From NCBI GenBank assembly GCA_940337035.1, contig OW679202.1, positions 43,541,763-43,605,762 on the forward strand: 64,000 bases of DNA. Direction: 5' to 3'. Position numbers and translations under genes: made by a program. This document shows positions 54,429-64,000 of the stretch, in pieces. Source of the stretch: Agriotes lineatus (lineage: Eukaryota; Arthropoda; Insecta; Coleoptera; Elateridae). Within the stretch, counting starts at the first letter, position 1, and the number at the start of each line of letters is the position of its first letter. The notes beneath the pieces are model-generated. The model saw only the letters and a program-made list of their open reading frames with translations, did no database searches and had not been told where the DNA came from.

Positions 54429-55494
54429 TAGTGATGGGCATAATCGGATGATTTCAATAATCGGAATGTTCCATTTCGGAATGTTTATAAAATCGGAATA
54501 TCATCCAATTATTTTACATTCCGTAAATGCAAGCAAGGGAAAACGAGCGAAATAACAACAAGCGGAAGGAAGATGAAGTGCGTGCAAATTTACGATGAGA
54601 GCACTCGCCGTCGCGCCGTAAGCCCTTATCTGCGTTGGCATCTATTGTTTGGGTTTGTAGGACGGTCAGTAATAGCTATTTACGTTATTAGACCGGTAGC
54701 AACATTTTTATGGCCGCGCCAATACTTTACAGGTCGAACCGTAGGGCGAGACCTGTATGTTTGGCAAGGCCATAAGAATTCTACCGGTCGTGTATCGTAT
54801 AAGATTTTTTAGGATACTGCATTGGTAACTAGCGTTTACATTGTTACAAACGAGTCCGGTAGATAAAATTTACCGGCCTAGACCAGTAGTAGTTCTATTA
54901 CTACTGGTCTAGGCCGGTAAATTTTATCTACCGGACTCGTTTGTAACTATGTAGACGCTAGTTAGCAATGCAGTATCCTAAAAAACAATTTATGAGTTTG
55001 AGTGGCACAGTGGGATATGAGGAAATAAAATATTTTTTCAAATTATTACAGTAGTTACGTTAATAGACTTTCGGAAAATGGTAGTGATGTTTTAAAGTTT
55101 AATAGCACATAAAGTACATAATAGATAGTATAAAACAATACTTGAATTTGAAGTCTGTAGGTGTACTATCTAATAATTAATCTACGAAATACCACTGCCA
55201 TTAGTGCCATTCACGTATCATACACGTGCGCACACGGCACGACCCGTTGACATTCGCCAACCAGCATATAGCAGTCAAGTGAGTCAATACAACACTCCGT
55301 ATTCCGTTCAGTTCAAATTGGCATTTCGTTTTCTCATTTTGTGTACCGAATAGTAAAATAATCGAATTCCGAAAGTTCCGAATTTTGTGCACCGAACAGT
55401 AAAATAATCGAATTCCGAAAAGTAATAGGAACCTTCCGATTTTTTGAACAATCGGAAACTTTCCGTTTATTCATTCCGGATAGGCCCATCACTA
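54429..55494. mobile_element. Second hAT-type element nested in the first
   Basis: TAGTGATGGGC at the left and GCCCATCACTA at the right are bordered by the 8-bp duplication ATTCTTTC (54421-54428 and 55495-55502). The subterminal regions are rich in ATCGGAA and TTCCGAT words on both sides. The 54573-54812 ORF inside has no family motif. Confidence 0.9.
54805..54987. repeat. 183-bp near-perfect hairpin in the innermost layer
   Basis: The arms 54805-54894 and 54898-54987 are inverted copies (TTTTTTAGGATACTGCATTG onward) meeting at a three-base centre (TTC). Pairing runs almost without mismatch through CTACCGGACTCGTTTGTAAC. It may be a separate MITE; no clear target duplication was found. Confidence 0.88.
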
Positions 55495-55980
55495 ATTCTT
55501 TCATTTCGCGTTCATGTTGACAGCCGGATGACGTTTCACTACAATATATGATATAAAAGCACTATTTAAGTTACATTTGAATGTGCGGCCCGCATAAAAA
55601 AATTTATTTTGAAAATGGCCCGCCTTCCGAAAAAGGTTGCCGACCCCTGCTTTAAAGCTTCAATATTAACCGGTCTATTGTTGTAAACCTTATTCTTTAA
55701 GTCACCCCACATCTGTCATTTTGACAGATAAGTCCGTCAAACCCTATATCGTTGAATTTGTCTTTTGAAGGACTATTTGATTCCTCAGTAATATACAGGG
55801 TGCCCAATTTAAAATACAAAAGTTGGTATTTTTTCTGACTAACCCTGTATAGTTACAGAAACGGTTTTGTCCTTCCTAAATGCGCAGTTTTTACCTATAT
55901 AAGTCTGAAAATTTTGAAAAATTCATCTCCGGTAGTTTTTGAAATATTTGCTATATTCCAGACTTTTTTTACACCCTGTA

Positions 55981-57470
55981 TATCAACTGTAATAACTACC
56001 ACATGATTGCGCTGATACCATATGCGAGAAATGTACTGTTACATGTAATTAACAACCACCTGAAGGCCTTTCTTCATCCACAAATAGCAGATGAACAGAC
56101 AGGATTTATGCCCAGCAAAGGAACTAGAAAGCAAATACTAAATCTTTGTCAACTTATTGAGAAAGCGTGTGAGTTGAACGTCAAAATGCACTTGTGTTTT
56201 GTGGACTACACTAAGCATATCGATTCAGTAAAATGAAATCACCTTTGAGGGTACCTCTTCACTTGATAAATCTCATAGAATCATTATATGATGACAATCT
56301 GACTGCAGTCAAGGTAAACAATGTAACGTCGACTGAATTCCAAGTATGTAAATGACTACGCCAAGGATATATTCTATCTCTCATATTACTTAATATTTAC
56401 GGTGAATACATCACACAAAACGTACTAGATAGTTGGGAAAAAGAAATAGAAAATTGCAATATGCTGACAATACACTTATAGTTTCTTCTAGCCAAGAACA
56501 GTTGGAAATAACAATGGACAACACCGTAAGCAGATTATATGGTTTGCAACTTAATGCTTCTAAGACAAAGGTTATGATAGTTGATCATGCAAAGATGTTA
56601 CCTGGAGTCTACCTCTAAAGGTTGCGTATAGTAGAGCACACAATGAAGAAATAAAGCTAACTCACTCCGCTTCAAACCAATACCAGCTAAAGAACAAGGC
56701 CAACGGTCTCTGACATCGGCTAAAGTAGATTGGTTAGTTAATGGCCGTGACGTGAAGACGTGCAGATTATAGCCACACTCTGATTAAAATTATCGCTATA
56801 ATTAAGCTTTCTGTAGTATACAAGTGACCGTTACAGGTCATTGCATTGTCACCCTAATACACTTAATAGTTTCTTCTAGTCAAGAAGAGTTGGAAATAAT
56901 AATGGACAAATTGAACACCATAAGCAGATTACATAGTTTACAAGTTAATGGTGTTAAGACCAAAGTTATGATAGTTGATCACGCAAATAAGAACTCCCTG
57001 TTGTTACAAAGTGATAAGTAAATTTATATACCTCCGTCGCTAATATTAAACGACGGTGGGAGCAAAGATGAAATCGAACGCCAAATAACGAGAGCTAGAA
57101 ATGCTACCATGAAATTAACTAGGATATGGAAAGATACGCCTATCACCACTAGAACCAAACTTAGGCTATTCAACTCTCGTCTTCCCAATCTCCACCTATG
57201 CCAGACATGGACAATGAAACCGGCGGACAGGTGCCTTTTCTAAGATATTTTGGGCATATCACCAGAAAGGGAGAGTCTATACAGCGACTAATGTTAGGAC
57301 AGGTAAAATGTCTTTGCCCTAGAGGTAGATCACCGACGCGATGGGTAGATCAAATTAAACGTCTGATTAATACAGGTCTACATGAAACATTCCAACTTAT
57401 CACAAAACAGAGAAGCGTGGAAAAACACCGTAAATTCAATTTCATGATGCCACCAAACCATTTTTAGTAG
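55981..57470 (+). pseudogene. RTE-like LINE fragments with an internal duplication
   Basis: RT blocks: NNYHMIALIPYARNVLLHVI, NNHLKAFLHPQIADEQTGFM and CFVDYTKHIDSVK, then a palm region (QYADNTLIVSSSQEQLEI), SKTKVMIVDHAK, and the C-terminal RYFGHITRKGESIQRLMLGQ then RGRSPTRWVDQIKR. The SSSQEQLEI...KVMIVDHA segment occurs twice (about 56470-56600 and 56860-56990), separated by unrelated sequence. So this is two truncated copies or an internal duplication. It contains many stops. Confidence 0.82.
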
Positions 57471-57539
57471 TGGACTAGTCGAGTACAAGCTGTTATGTGT
57501 ACTTCACTTAACTGAGCACAATTCCTTTGGTAATTTTTA

Positions 57540-57720
57540 CAGTTTACATATACATATTAGAGAAAAGCTTAAAGGAAAAAACAGAAGAAAGACTAAGACA
57601 TGAGCAGACAAATTTTATATTGGGAAATCATACTCAAGATTATATTATTTCTATAAGGATTACAATAGAAAACAATTTAAAAAAGGAAAGAATTGAGGAT
57701 TGCCGTTCTAAATGCAAGTG
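57540..57720 (+). pseudogene. Non-LTR RT fragment
   Basis: LEKSLKEKTEERLRHEQTNF then NHTQDYIISIRITIENNLKK corresponds to the RT block LxxxxExxLxxEQxGFxxGxxTQDxIFxLRxIIExxxxK that precedes the first catalytic Asp. Nothing of the palm follows directly. Confidence 0.65.
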
Positions 57721-57959
57721 TAACATTTGTTAAGTTGTCAAAAAGCTTGTATAAAAATGTGGAAGACAGTGTATGAATAAATGGTACAATACCTATGAAC
57801 TTAAGATACTACAGAGACTTTAACAAGAAGATACTGTGAGTTTAATTTGTTCATACTATAATGAATGAAATTATGTGCCAATGCAGTAGAAAACTGAATA
57901 AACACAGATGGACAATTGGCAATCACAGTGTGTATCTTTGTAACATCTAATTTATGCAG

Positions 57960-58475
57960 ATAATACACCAGTGTTCACAAGAGAAGATAGAAAAATGCCG
58001 GCAGCAATAGATACAAGGAGAGATGAATTAAGCAAAGTAAACTTAAAGAACAATACCAGAAAAGTAGAGTAATGAAGATAAATAAGAAGCTTGACATAGA
58101 AGTAGGAAACAAGAGAATTGGGCAGTATGCCATCTTATTTTGATAGATATCTAGTGTACTACAAGGACATGTATGGATATGAAACCCGAGGAAAAAATAA
58201 CTTTTACGTTAAAACTGCAATTAAAGGAGTGGGTTACAATTCTGTGTTTGTGAAAGGATTTATTAGGTATAATGAACTAGATGATAATATTCGTAACGTA
58301 GGTGACATAAGGATATTCAAAATTAGATTAAAGGAGAAGTATCGAAGTGAAAATTAGCTAGGTAGATACTGTACTGAATTTTTAAATTTTTTTGATGTTT
58401 TGGATTATAAAGATGTAAATATTAGAATAGAGTTAAACGTAAATGTAGCAATTATATGCTAAATAAAGTACATTA
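57960..58475 (+). pseudogene. LINE 3' end with ATT tail
   Basis: KKLDIEVGNKRIGQ-like sequence, then FVKGFIRYNELDDNIRNVGD and IRIFKIRLKEKY resemble the last residues of jockey/CR1-group RT proteins (xYNxLPxxIxxxxxxxxFKxxLKxxL). This is followed by a stop, AAATAAAGTACATTATTATTATTAAG and the end of similarity. A short ATT-repeat tail is typical for such LINEs. Confidence 0.62.
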
Positions 58476-58499
58476 TTATTATTAAGTTGATAGTAACAT

Positions 58500-58876
58500 T
58501 TATACAATGTGTCCATTTAGTGTGCCGGTCTTTGATTACGCCTTACTTTTTTCCAATAAAAATTTTCATCGAGTCGATTCTAATGTATACAGGCTCGAAA
58601 AAGTATCGATTTTTTTAAATAGAACACCCTGTATTTCTTTATGGCTATTTGAGCCCCTATGGGTTCTACGCTCAATTATAATTTTAAATTGCTTTCAGCG
58701 TTTCCAACTTAGGGATGTTTTTGGTATTTTTTGTCAACATCAAGCTTTCATTAAAACATACCATTTTTCCCACTTTTTAATATTTTTACCCTAAAAATTG
58801 CGGGGGTTGTCACCTAGAATACAAAAATACTAACTTTCATAAAAACGGGATATTTTAATATAGTGTGTTCAATATA
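58500..58876. other. Unresolved MITE-like flank
   Basis: GAACACCCTGTATTTC near 58622 and GGAACACCCTATA near 59467 on the other side of the 58877-59424 element look like mariner-type ends, but do not pair convincingly. No gene is seen. Confidence 0.35.
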
Positions 58877-59424
58877 CAGGCAGACCTCGCCATTCGCAGG
58901 GGTTACGTTCCAGAAGAATGCCGCGAAGCGCAAAACCGCGATGCGCAAGTAAACACATGAATGATAAAAACGGGGTTAGGTTCCATTAACTAGATTTATT
59001 TATACTATGCAACCACAAAAAATTCAAAAATACATAAACGTGCGTATACAAACTAAAATTCCATACATAACATAAGTTTGTCTCTTGAATCTAGAGCTCG
59101 AATGTCCATTTGTTTATTTAAGTTATAATTTTACAATTTATTTCAGGTCCAATTTGGTAATAAGAGATGCAAAGGAATAGGCTCGCTAAGTGTGTTTACA
59201 AGTTCGTGATAAATAATGTTATTTAGGTGTTCATGACATAAATTGCATACGTCTGCTGTATTTACTTATTGTGTGAAAGTTGAAACAGTTAACGTTGGCA
59301 ATTCCGTCCAAGAACGCACGAACGGCAAAGCAATCCGCGAACAGCAAAGAAAAGGGAGCACATAAGTGCCCTGCGTAAAATCAAATCAGCGAAAAGCAAA
59401 TCCGCAAACAGCAAGGTCTGCCTG
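58877..59424. mobile_element. Tigger-like (pogo-type) MITE, 548 bp
   Basis: The ends are CAGGCAGACCTCG at the left and, on the other strand, CAGGCAGACCTTGCTGTTTG at the right. TA lies at 58875-58876 and 59425-59426. The subterminal sequence is rich in CGCGAAGCGCAAAACCGCGA-type words on both sides. The terminal words resemble Tigger elements of vertebrates. No coding capacity was seen. Confidence 0.85.
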
Positions 59425-59426
59425 TA

Positions 59427-62400
59427 CTTTAATACCTTCAATCTTTATTTTCTCCATTTTTGAAATGGAACACCCTATATTTTATTACAAGAATATATAG
59501 CGGCTTAAAACCTTTACTTTGACCCCACCATTATACTTTATTCGAAAGTGTTTGAGAACCTAAACTTTTAATAAAAAATCACGATAAAAGTATGCAAGTT
59601 GGCGCATGGTTTAAAATAATGCTGGTAGCAAAACTGATTTGACGGTTAATCGACTTTCGGTTAACCGCAGTTTTTTCATAAATCGAAAACTGGTGAACCA
59701 GTTGACAGAAAACCTGATTTTAAACAGGTTCACAAACCATGCTCCACATTTGACGAGTAACCATTGCATCTTTGCGCTTGCCTCCTTACCTACTTCGCAA
59801 CTGAGGCAAGAAAAGTTGAGTTGCAATGATAATACTGATTTTACAAAAACTTGGTGAAATCGCTAAAAAAATCAAATTTGAAGTGTTGCTGTCAGTAGAA
59901 TAATGCACAACTTTTATTTAACCTTCTCAATTTTTGCTTAAAAACAAATTTCTCACACATATATCTAATGAGTAGTATACCCTGTATATTAATACATATA
60001 AATTAATTGAAAAGTGTAGCAAGCCTCTATATAATTATAGTAGATTTCCGTCATTGATATCATACTGAAATATTTAATTGATTGATGGTGTTACTTTAAC
60101 AGAACATCACTACAAGGAGATTCATAAAAGCAATTTTTTTCTTTTTACTGTTTCTCTCTTGTCATCCTATAAATGTAGCCAGCCGCACATTAGCTTGGAA
60201 TGGAATAAATTACATCATTATAAAATATAATTTCTCAGAGAGTGAATTTCAACTGATTTATAAACATTCTGTGAACCTTTAATTTTCAACGTTTTCATTT
60301 TTATACTACCGTGAGACACCATAATCACATACCATTTAGTTGAGGGTTGTGAATATACAACCAATAAAATATGACGTACACGGGTGGGTAAATAGAATAG
60401 TAAATGATTGAACCAATTTTACTGTAATTTTATATTAGGCATTATAATGAGTGCCTGAAAATGAGCTTTTTTTGATACTATTGTAGCGCAACTGTAAAAA
60501 CGGCCTGAAAACATCATAGGCCATAAACCAGAATGTAAAATGTGATTTAAAGTGCGTTACTAAATCAGCTAGTAAAAGTGGAGTTCGCGATGTGACATTT
60601 CTAGAGAAAGTATCAATTGTATGAGTGCAGTAAGAAACATCTGTAATGTCAAGTGTGATTTGTGTTGTCGAGTTGAAGAATAAAACTAACTTTTCTAACC
60701 GTCGCGATGCAATTTTTAGCACAGCAGGACCCATGTCACCAACGCAGGGATATCGCCGAACAAAAGAGAAGAGTTGCGTGAATACCCTTTTGCCCCGACT
60801 AACAATAGAACAGGTGAAAAAAAAAAGTCAACCCGGGTGGACAATACAGTCGTAAACGACTCGAAAAGAGGAAGTCCTTTTTTACCGGAAAATTTCAACC
60901 ACTTGTGCAACAATGGATAGAGGGAGTCTAGCTGGACAATCCTATTATGAGCAAAGAAGAATAGGGAATATCGCTTCCATTCACGTGCAACCTATATAAG
61001 CGTATTTAGTTTATTTTTCGAGGACTTCTTCTGCATATTCCTACTTGACGCATTTTGACAGAGTTGAGGACCAAGATCTGATATAAATAAATAATTTCGT
61101 CTCGAAAACCAGTCTACTCATTTGCATTTAAATTAATACTGACGAATTTGTATATGTTTGTAATTTTTTGTGTTCTGAAGTAAATAAAAGGAATGTTATT
61201 GCTTTCCACAAACGGCTGTAGTTTACTGAACTTAATTCCACAGTGATGAACAACGTTTAATAAACTTCATAACAGTTACAGTGGTGCAAACCACAAAACT
61301 ATAAAATTCTTGTTTTTACTGAAAAAATTACTAATGCAGTAATGTTTTCCGTTAAAATCAAAAATTCCTTTTCTAGATTGATTATTTTAAAAGAAAAAGC
61401 TACATGATTTTTGTTAAATTTTCTTAACACGTTAACCACCATGACAAAAAAGATGGTCCCAGAAATGTTACAAAACAAAACCGTTTTTAAATACTGTTAT
61501 TAAAATCATTAAGTACGAGACTCAAAATATAAATATTTGGGCTTAATTATATACGATAACTTAAAGTTTTTTGGGTACTATTTACCAATTTATTTGATGC
61601 GTAGCAATTTTTACTGTAGAATTTAGTTCAGTAAAATACACACGTTTATGGAAAACAATAACCTTCCTTTATTTTTAATTTAAAGAAATAAACAAATATA
61701 CACACGTACACATTCGTTAATATTACACAAATGGAAGGAGGGCGTCCATTCTTTCGGATACAATAGCACCCTTCGCTCTATTGTGACAGACAAGTTTGGG
61801 ATGCTACCTTCGATAATAAAATTGCATGGGCTTCTTTCATATTCAAGAATTTATGACTCTATTGTGGCCAGGGTTGGTCATTGCTGTCTGCCTGGAATTT
61901 GGGTCACAAGGATATTTACGTAACCCTTCCTTTTGTCATTGGGTGCGCTTGTGACATCCATCGTGCTGTTTTTAGAATTTATACTTTTGACGTTTTTGAC
62001 AAGTTAGTCTGCATTGTTTGATGGCGACACAAATCACATTTGGGTTCTAGCACTTTTTGTTCGCATATGTCGCACTGACGTTTATAGATCATTCGTCACT
62101 CACGTTTTAGATAGCACTGACCTTTACAAATTTGGAACTGCGCTTAATGTCAAGTTTCAGTTGATTTAGAATTACACTTAGTGTCAAGTTTGGGTAGATT
62201 TATGACCATCCCTTGCACGACAGGCATTTTTAAGTCAATTACCTTGGTACGCTACAGTTTAATAAGCATATTGTGCATGTTGTAGATAAAGTGAGTAAAA
62301 GGATCAATTATTTTTACAGAATCAGTAGCAAGGTAATCAAATCATGTTGTCAAGACACATAATTTATAAATGCATTATAGTTCCACATTTTGAATATTAT

Positions 62401-62460
62401 CCCACTATTCTTTATTATTGTAATAAAATAAATTTAAACGATCTTCAAAAACAGCAAAAT
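59427..62460. other. Mostly unidentified sequence
   Basis: No convincing gene. At about 61990-62120 the minus strand reads YKRQCDICEQKVLEPKCDLC, a C-x2-C...C-x2-C pattern such as ends some transposases, but flanking sequence has stops and no family can be named. A small palindromic stretch with GGTTAACCG lies at 59640-59670. Confidence 0.4.
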
Positions 62461-62504
62461 AGGGTTCGTAATGGAGCTTCCACTCGCCGCTACCGCCATG
62501 TGTG

Positions 62505-62930
62505 AGTTACGTTCTGTGATTGTGGCGACGAAACCTGGGTCCATTACACGACACCAAAGACAAAAGAACAGTCCCGTCAGTGGCAGCATTCAGAATCGCC
62601 GAGGCCCGAAAGTTTAAACAAACAGTGTCTGCCAACACAGTGATGGCGACTGTGTTTTGGGATAGGAAGGGGATATTGTTGTGCGAGTTCATGCCTACCG
62701 GGACAACAATAAATGCTGATCGCTACTGTCAAACCTTGAAGAACCTTCGAATTTCAGGACCGACACAAAGTTGAAGGAAGAGGTCGTACGCTATCCGCGC
62801 GCCGCGAGAGAGACCTATGACATAGGTATACGAAAAATGCTACACCACATGCAAAAATGCATCGATCGCAACGAGGATTATGTAGAAAAAGTACAGGCTT
62901 TCCAACAATGTATTAATCAATGCAAATAAA
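62505..62930 (+). pseudogene. Mariner (DD34D-type) transposase remnant
   Basis: It contains CGDETWVHYTTPKTKEQSRQ, first catalytic Asp included. Then, in another frame, SANTVMATVFWDRKGILLCE and FMPTGTTINADRYCQTLK follow the standard mariner order. The second and third catalytic regions are missing by internal deletion. The end MQKCIDRNEDYVEK matches a mariner C-terminus (KCxxxxGDYVEK). At least two frameshifts. Confidence 0.83.
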
Positions 62931-62984
62931 CGTGTTTTACTTTGAGAAAAAAATTTGTATTTTACGGACAAGCCTCGTATAATT

Positions 62985-63570
62985 TTGATTTATTTGTAGT
63001 ATTTTGCAGCTTTCTCTATCAGAATTGTATTTTATAGCTCAATTTAAATTGGGAAAATTAGACAGAAATATTAAACGATTTTTATCAAATTTCTTTTACA
63101 TGTTAACGGCACAGAAAAAAAAAGATCCCACCTTGAAAACAAAAAACTTTTTAATATTGTATTAGCAAAATGCGCAAGCCGATTATTAAAAATGGTAGGT
63201 ACCTGAAGCCCATCTCTAAAGGTTGCCTATAGTACAACACACAATCGTAAATTAAAGCTAACTCACAGTGCTTCACACACAAATATAGGTGTGAGTTAGA
63301 TTTAGCTCGTGGGGCTCCATGGGCAATTATGCCTACGAGTTATATTAAACTCATATGGTAATTAACATGTTTATTTTAAAATATACCCTTAAAAATTTTA
63401 TGTAAAGTTCATCTCTTAAATATTGTCGACACTAGCTAAAAAATATTTAATTTTTATTTATTTATAGTATTTGACAGCTTTTTCCACCAAAATTACATTT
63501 TGTAGCTCAATTAAGATTGGTAAATTAGGCAGAGATAAAAAAAATATTTTCAAAATGTTAAGTTTCTTGA
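62985..63570. repeat. Diverged direct repeat about 470 bp apart
   Basis: 62985-63075 and about 63455-63545 share TTTATTTGTAGTATTTTGCA-like sequence, then GTAGCTCAATT and TTAGGCAGA, with roughly 75-80 percent identity by eye. It is probably two members of an old dispersed repeat. No coding content. Confidence 0.55.
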
Positions 63571-63789
63571 TTTGGTATTTTGAGAAACTAATCTGTCACC
63601 TTCATTTCAACTTCAGAGGTTTACAGAGCAATATAGCATTGTTTAGTATAAAGTTTGTTACCACGTTTCTCTTATATAGGGTTTACCAATAAGGGTTACC
63701 TACAATTGAAATAGAATAAAACTCAAAATATTTAAGGAATTTCAGAAATGCTTATTAAATATGAAAATATAAACCATCTCAACTATGTG

Positions 63790-64000
63790 TGAAACAGAAC
63801 TTTGGCCAAATGACCGCCGCACGGCGCGTGCGACACTGGATTTGCTGCGAACGAAATTCCCCGGCCGTGTTATCTCTAGAAACGGAGATGTGAATTGGCC
63901 ACCACGCTCGTGTGATTTGACGCCGCTAGATTTTTTTTTTTGGGGATACGTGAAGGGAAAGGTCTACGCTACCCATCCACAGAATATTGAACAACTTAAA
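63790..64000 (+). pseudogene. Mariner-type transposase C-terminal half, cut by window edge
   Basis: The frame WPNDRRTARATLDLLRTKFP, then GRVISRNGDVNWPPRSCDLT and PLDFFFWGYVKGKVYATHPQ, is open to the last base. The WPPRSxDLTPLDFFLWGYVK block carries the third catalytic Asp. The region of the second Asp (usually QDGAxxH) reads NDRR, which looks two codons short. With those codons restored, spacing would fit DD41D. GC content is higher than the surroundings, so it may be a younger insertion. Upstream of 63790 no transposase sequence was seen. Confidence 0.75.

Larger units (their letters stand above)
54182..55649. mobile_element. hAT-superfamily non-autonomous element
   Basis: The ends are CAGGGGTCGGCAACCTGCGG and, on the other strand, CAGGGGTCGGCAACCTTTTT. 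The 8-bp target duplication CTTTAAAG is at 54174-54181 and 55650-55657. Subterminal GCGGCCC repeats occur at both ends. CAGGGGT...-type ends and 8-bp duplications define hAT elements. No transposase remains. It is split by another hAT at 54429-55494. Confidence 0.92.
53731..55978. mobile_element. Palindromic mariner-type element, outer layer of a four-deep nest
   Basis: The ends read CAGTGTGTAAAAGAAGTCTG (left) and CAGGGTGTAAAAAAAGTCTG (right, own strand). TA lies at 53729-53730 and 55979-55980. The arms 53731-54181 and about 55650-55978 mirror each other, including inner CAGGGTTAGTCAG and CACCCTGTATATTAC ends. Each arm encodes the last part of a mariner transposase reading inward (WGDLKNKVYNNRPVNIEALK, then DHIRNEI). 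The hAT element at 54182-55649 split the centre. Confidence 0.88.

Noticed and set aside
61990..62120. Cys-rich minus-strand stretch as a zinc-finger gene
   Set aside because: Only one C-x2-C...C-x2-C motif, stops on either side and no identifiable family.
1..64000. CRISPR array, bacterial operon or integrated large virus
   Set aside because: Repeats are satellites and minisatellites without spacer structure, the gene has GT-AG introns, and no viral structural or replication gene was recognised.

Overview
The window is AT-rich DNA from a nuclear animal genome, almost certainly an insect. A beetle is a reasonable guess from the repeat flavour, but this was not tested. It holds one recognisable host gene, present only as its 3' half. 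It is a JmjC histone demethylase of the KDM7 (PHF2/PHF8) family on the minus strand, with eleven exons between 9238 and 25680. Almost everything else is satellite DNA or transposable elements (TEs) in several layers of nesting. I saw no bacterial genes, CRISPR arrays, rRNA genes or functional tRNA genes.

Region by region. 1-7590 is a tandem satellite of about 275 bp (27 countable monomers), including two copies of a 1,653-bp six-monomer higher-order repeat. 7591-9237 is non-coding and probably carries the KDM7 3' end. 9238-9326 is the last KDM7 exon, separated from the preceding exon by a 13.1-kb intron (9327-22437). That intron is loaded with a Tc1 DD34E pseudogene, a second Tc1 pseudogene split by a MITE, LINE fragments, a tRNA-derived SINE, an LTR-retrotransposon remnant with an exact tRNA-Ser-type primer site, a pogo-like pseudogene, Helitron-like elements and a G-rich minisatellite. 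22438-25680 holds ten closely spaced KDM7 exons. 26580-29935 contains two decayed minus-strand LINEs, one carrying a SINE and one a MITE.

31105-39298 is bounded by TTAA and short CCCTTTAA-type termini (piggyBac-like). It encloses a 6.7-kb foldback element (32135-38854) with arms of about 2.4 kb, each ending in an 87-bp minisatellite and flanked by an 8-bp target duplication. A LINE follows (39304-43313), split by a palindromic MITE. 45207-49239 holds a second SINE family, R1-like and RTE-like LINE debris and a 795-bp near-perfect palindrome. 49400-51790 is a LINE with endonuclease and reverse transcriptase. 51808-53726 is a full-length but broken DD41D mariner-type element. It abuts a four-layer nest (53731-55978: mariner palindrome, hAT, second hAT, hairpin). 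RTE debris, a Tigger-like MITE and two more mariner-type fragments complete the window.

The KDM7 assignment is strong. All splice phases agree over eleven exons, the JmjC Fe(II) and 2-oxoglutarate residues are present, and the family's conserved C-terminal block appears in the isolated last exon. The TE calls rest on protein motifs, terminal inverted repeats (TIRs) and target-site duplications (TSDs) read directly from the sequence. Family names beyond superfamily level are tentative.
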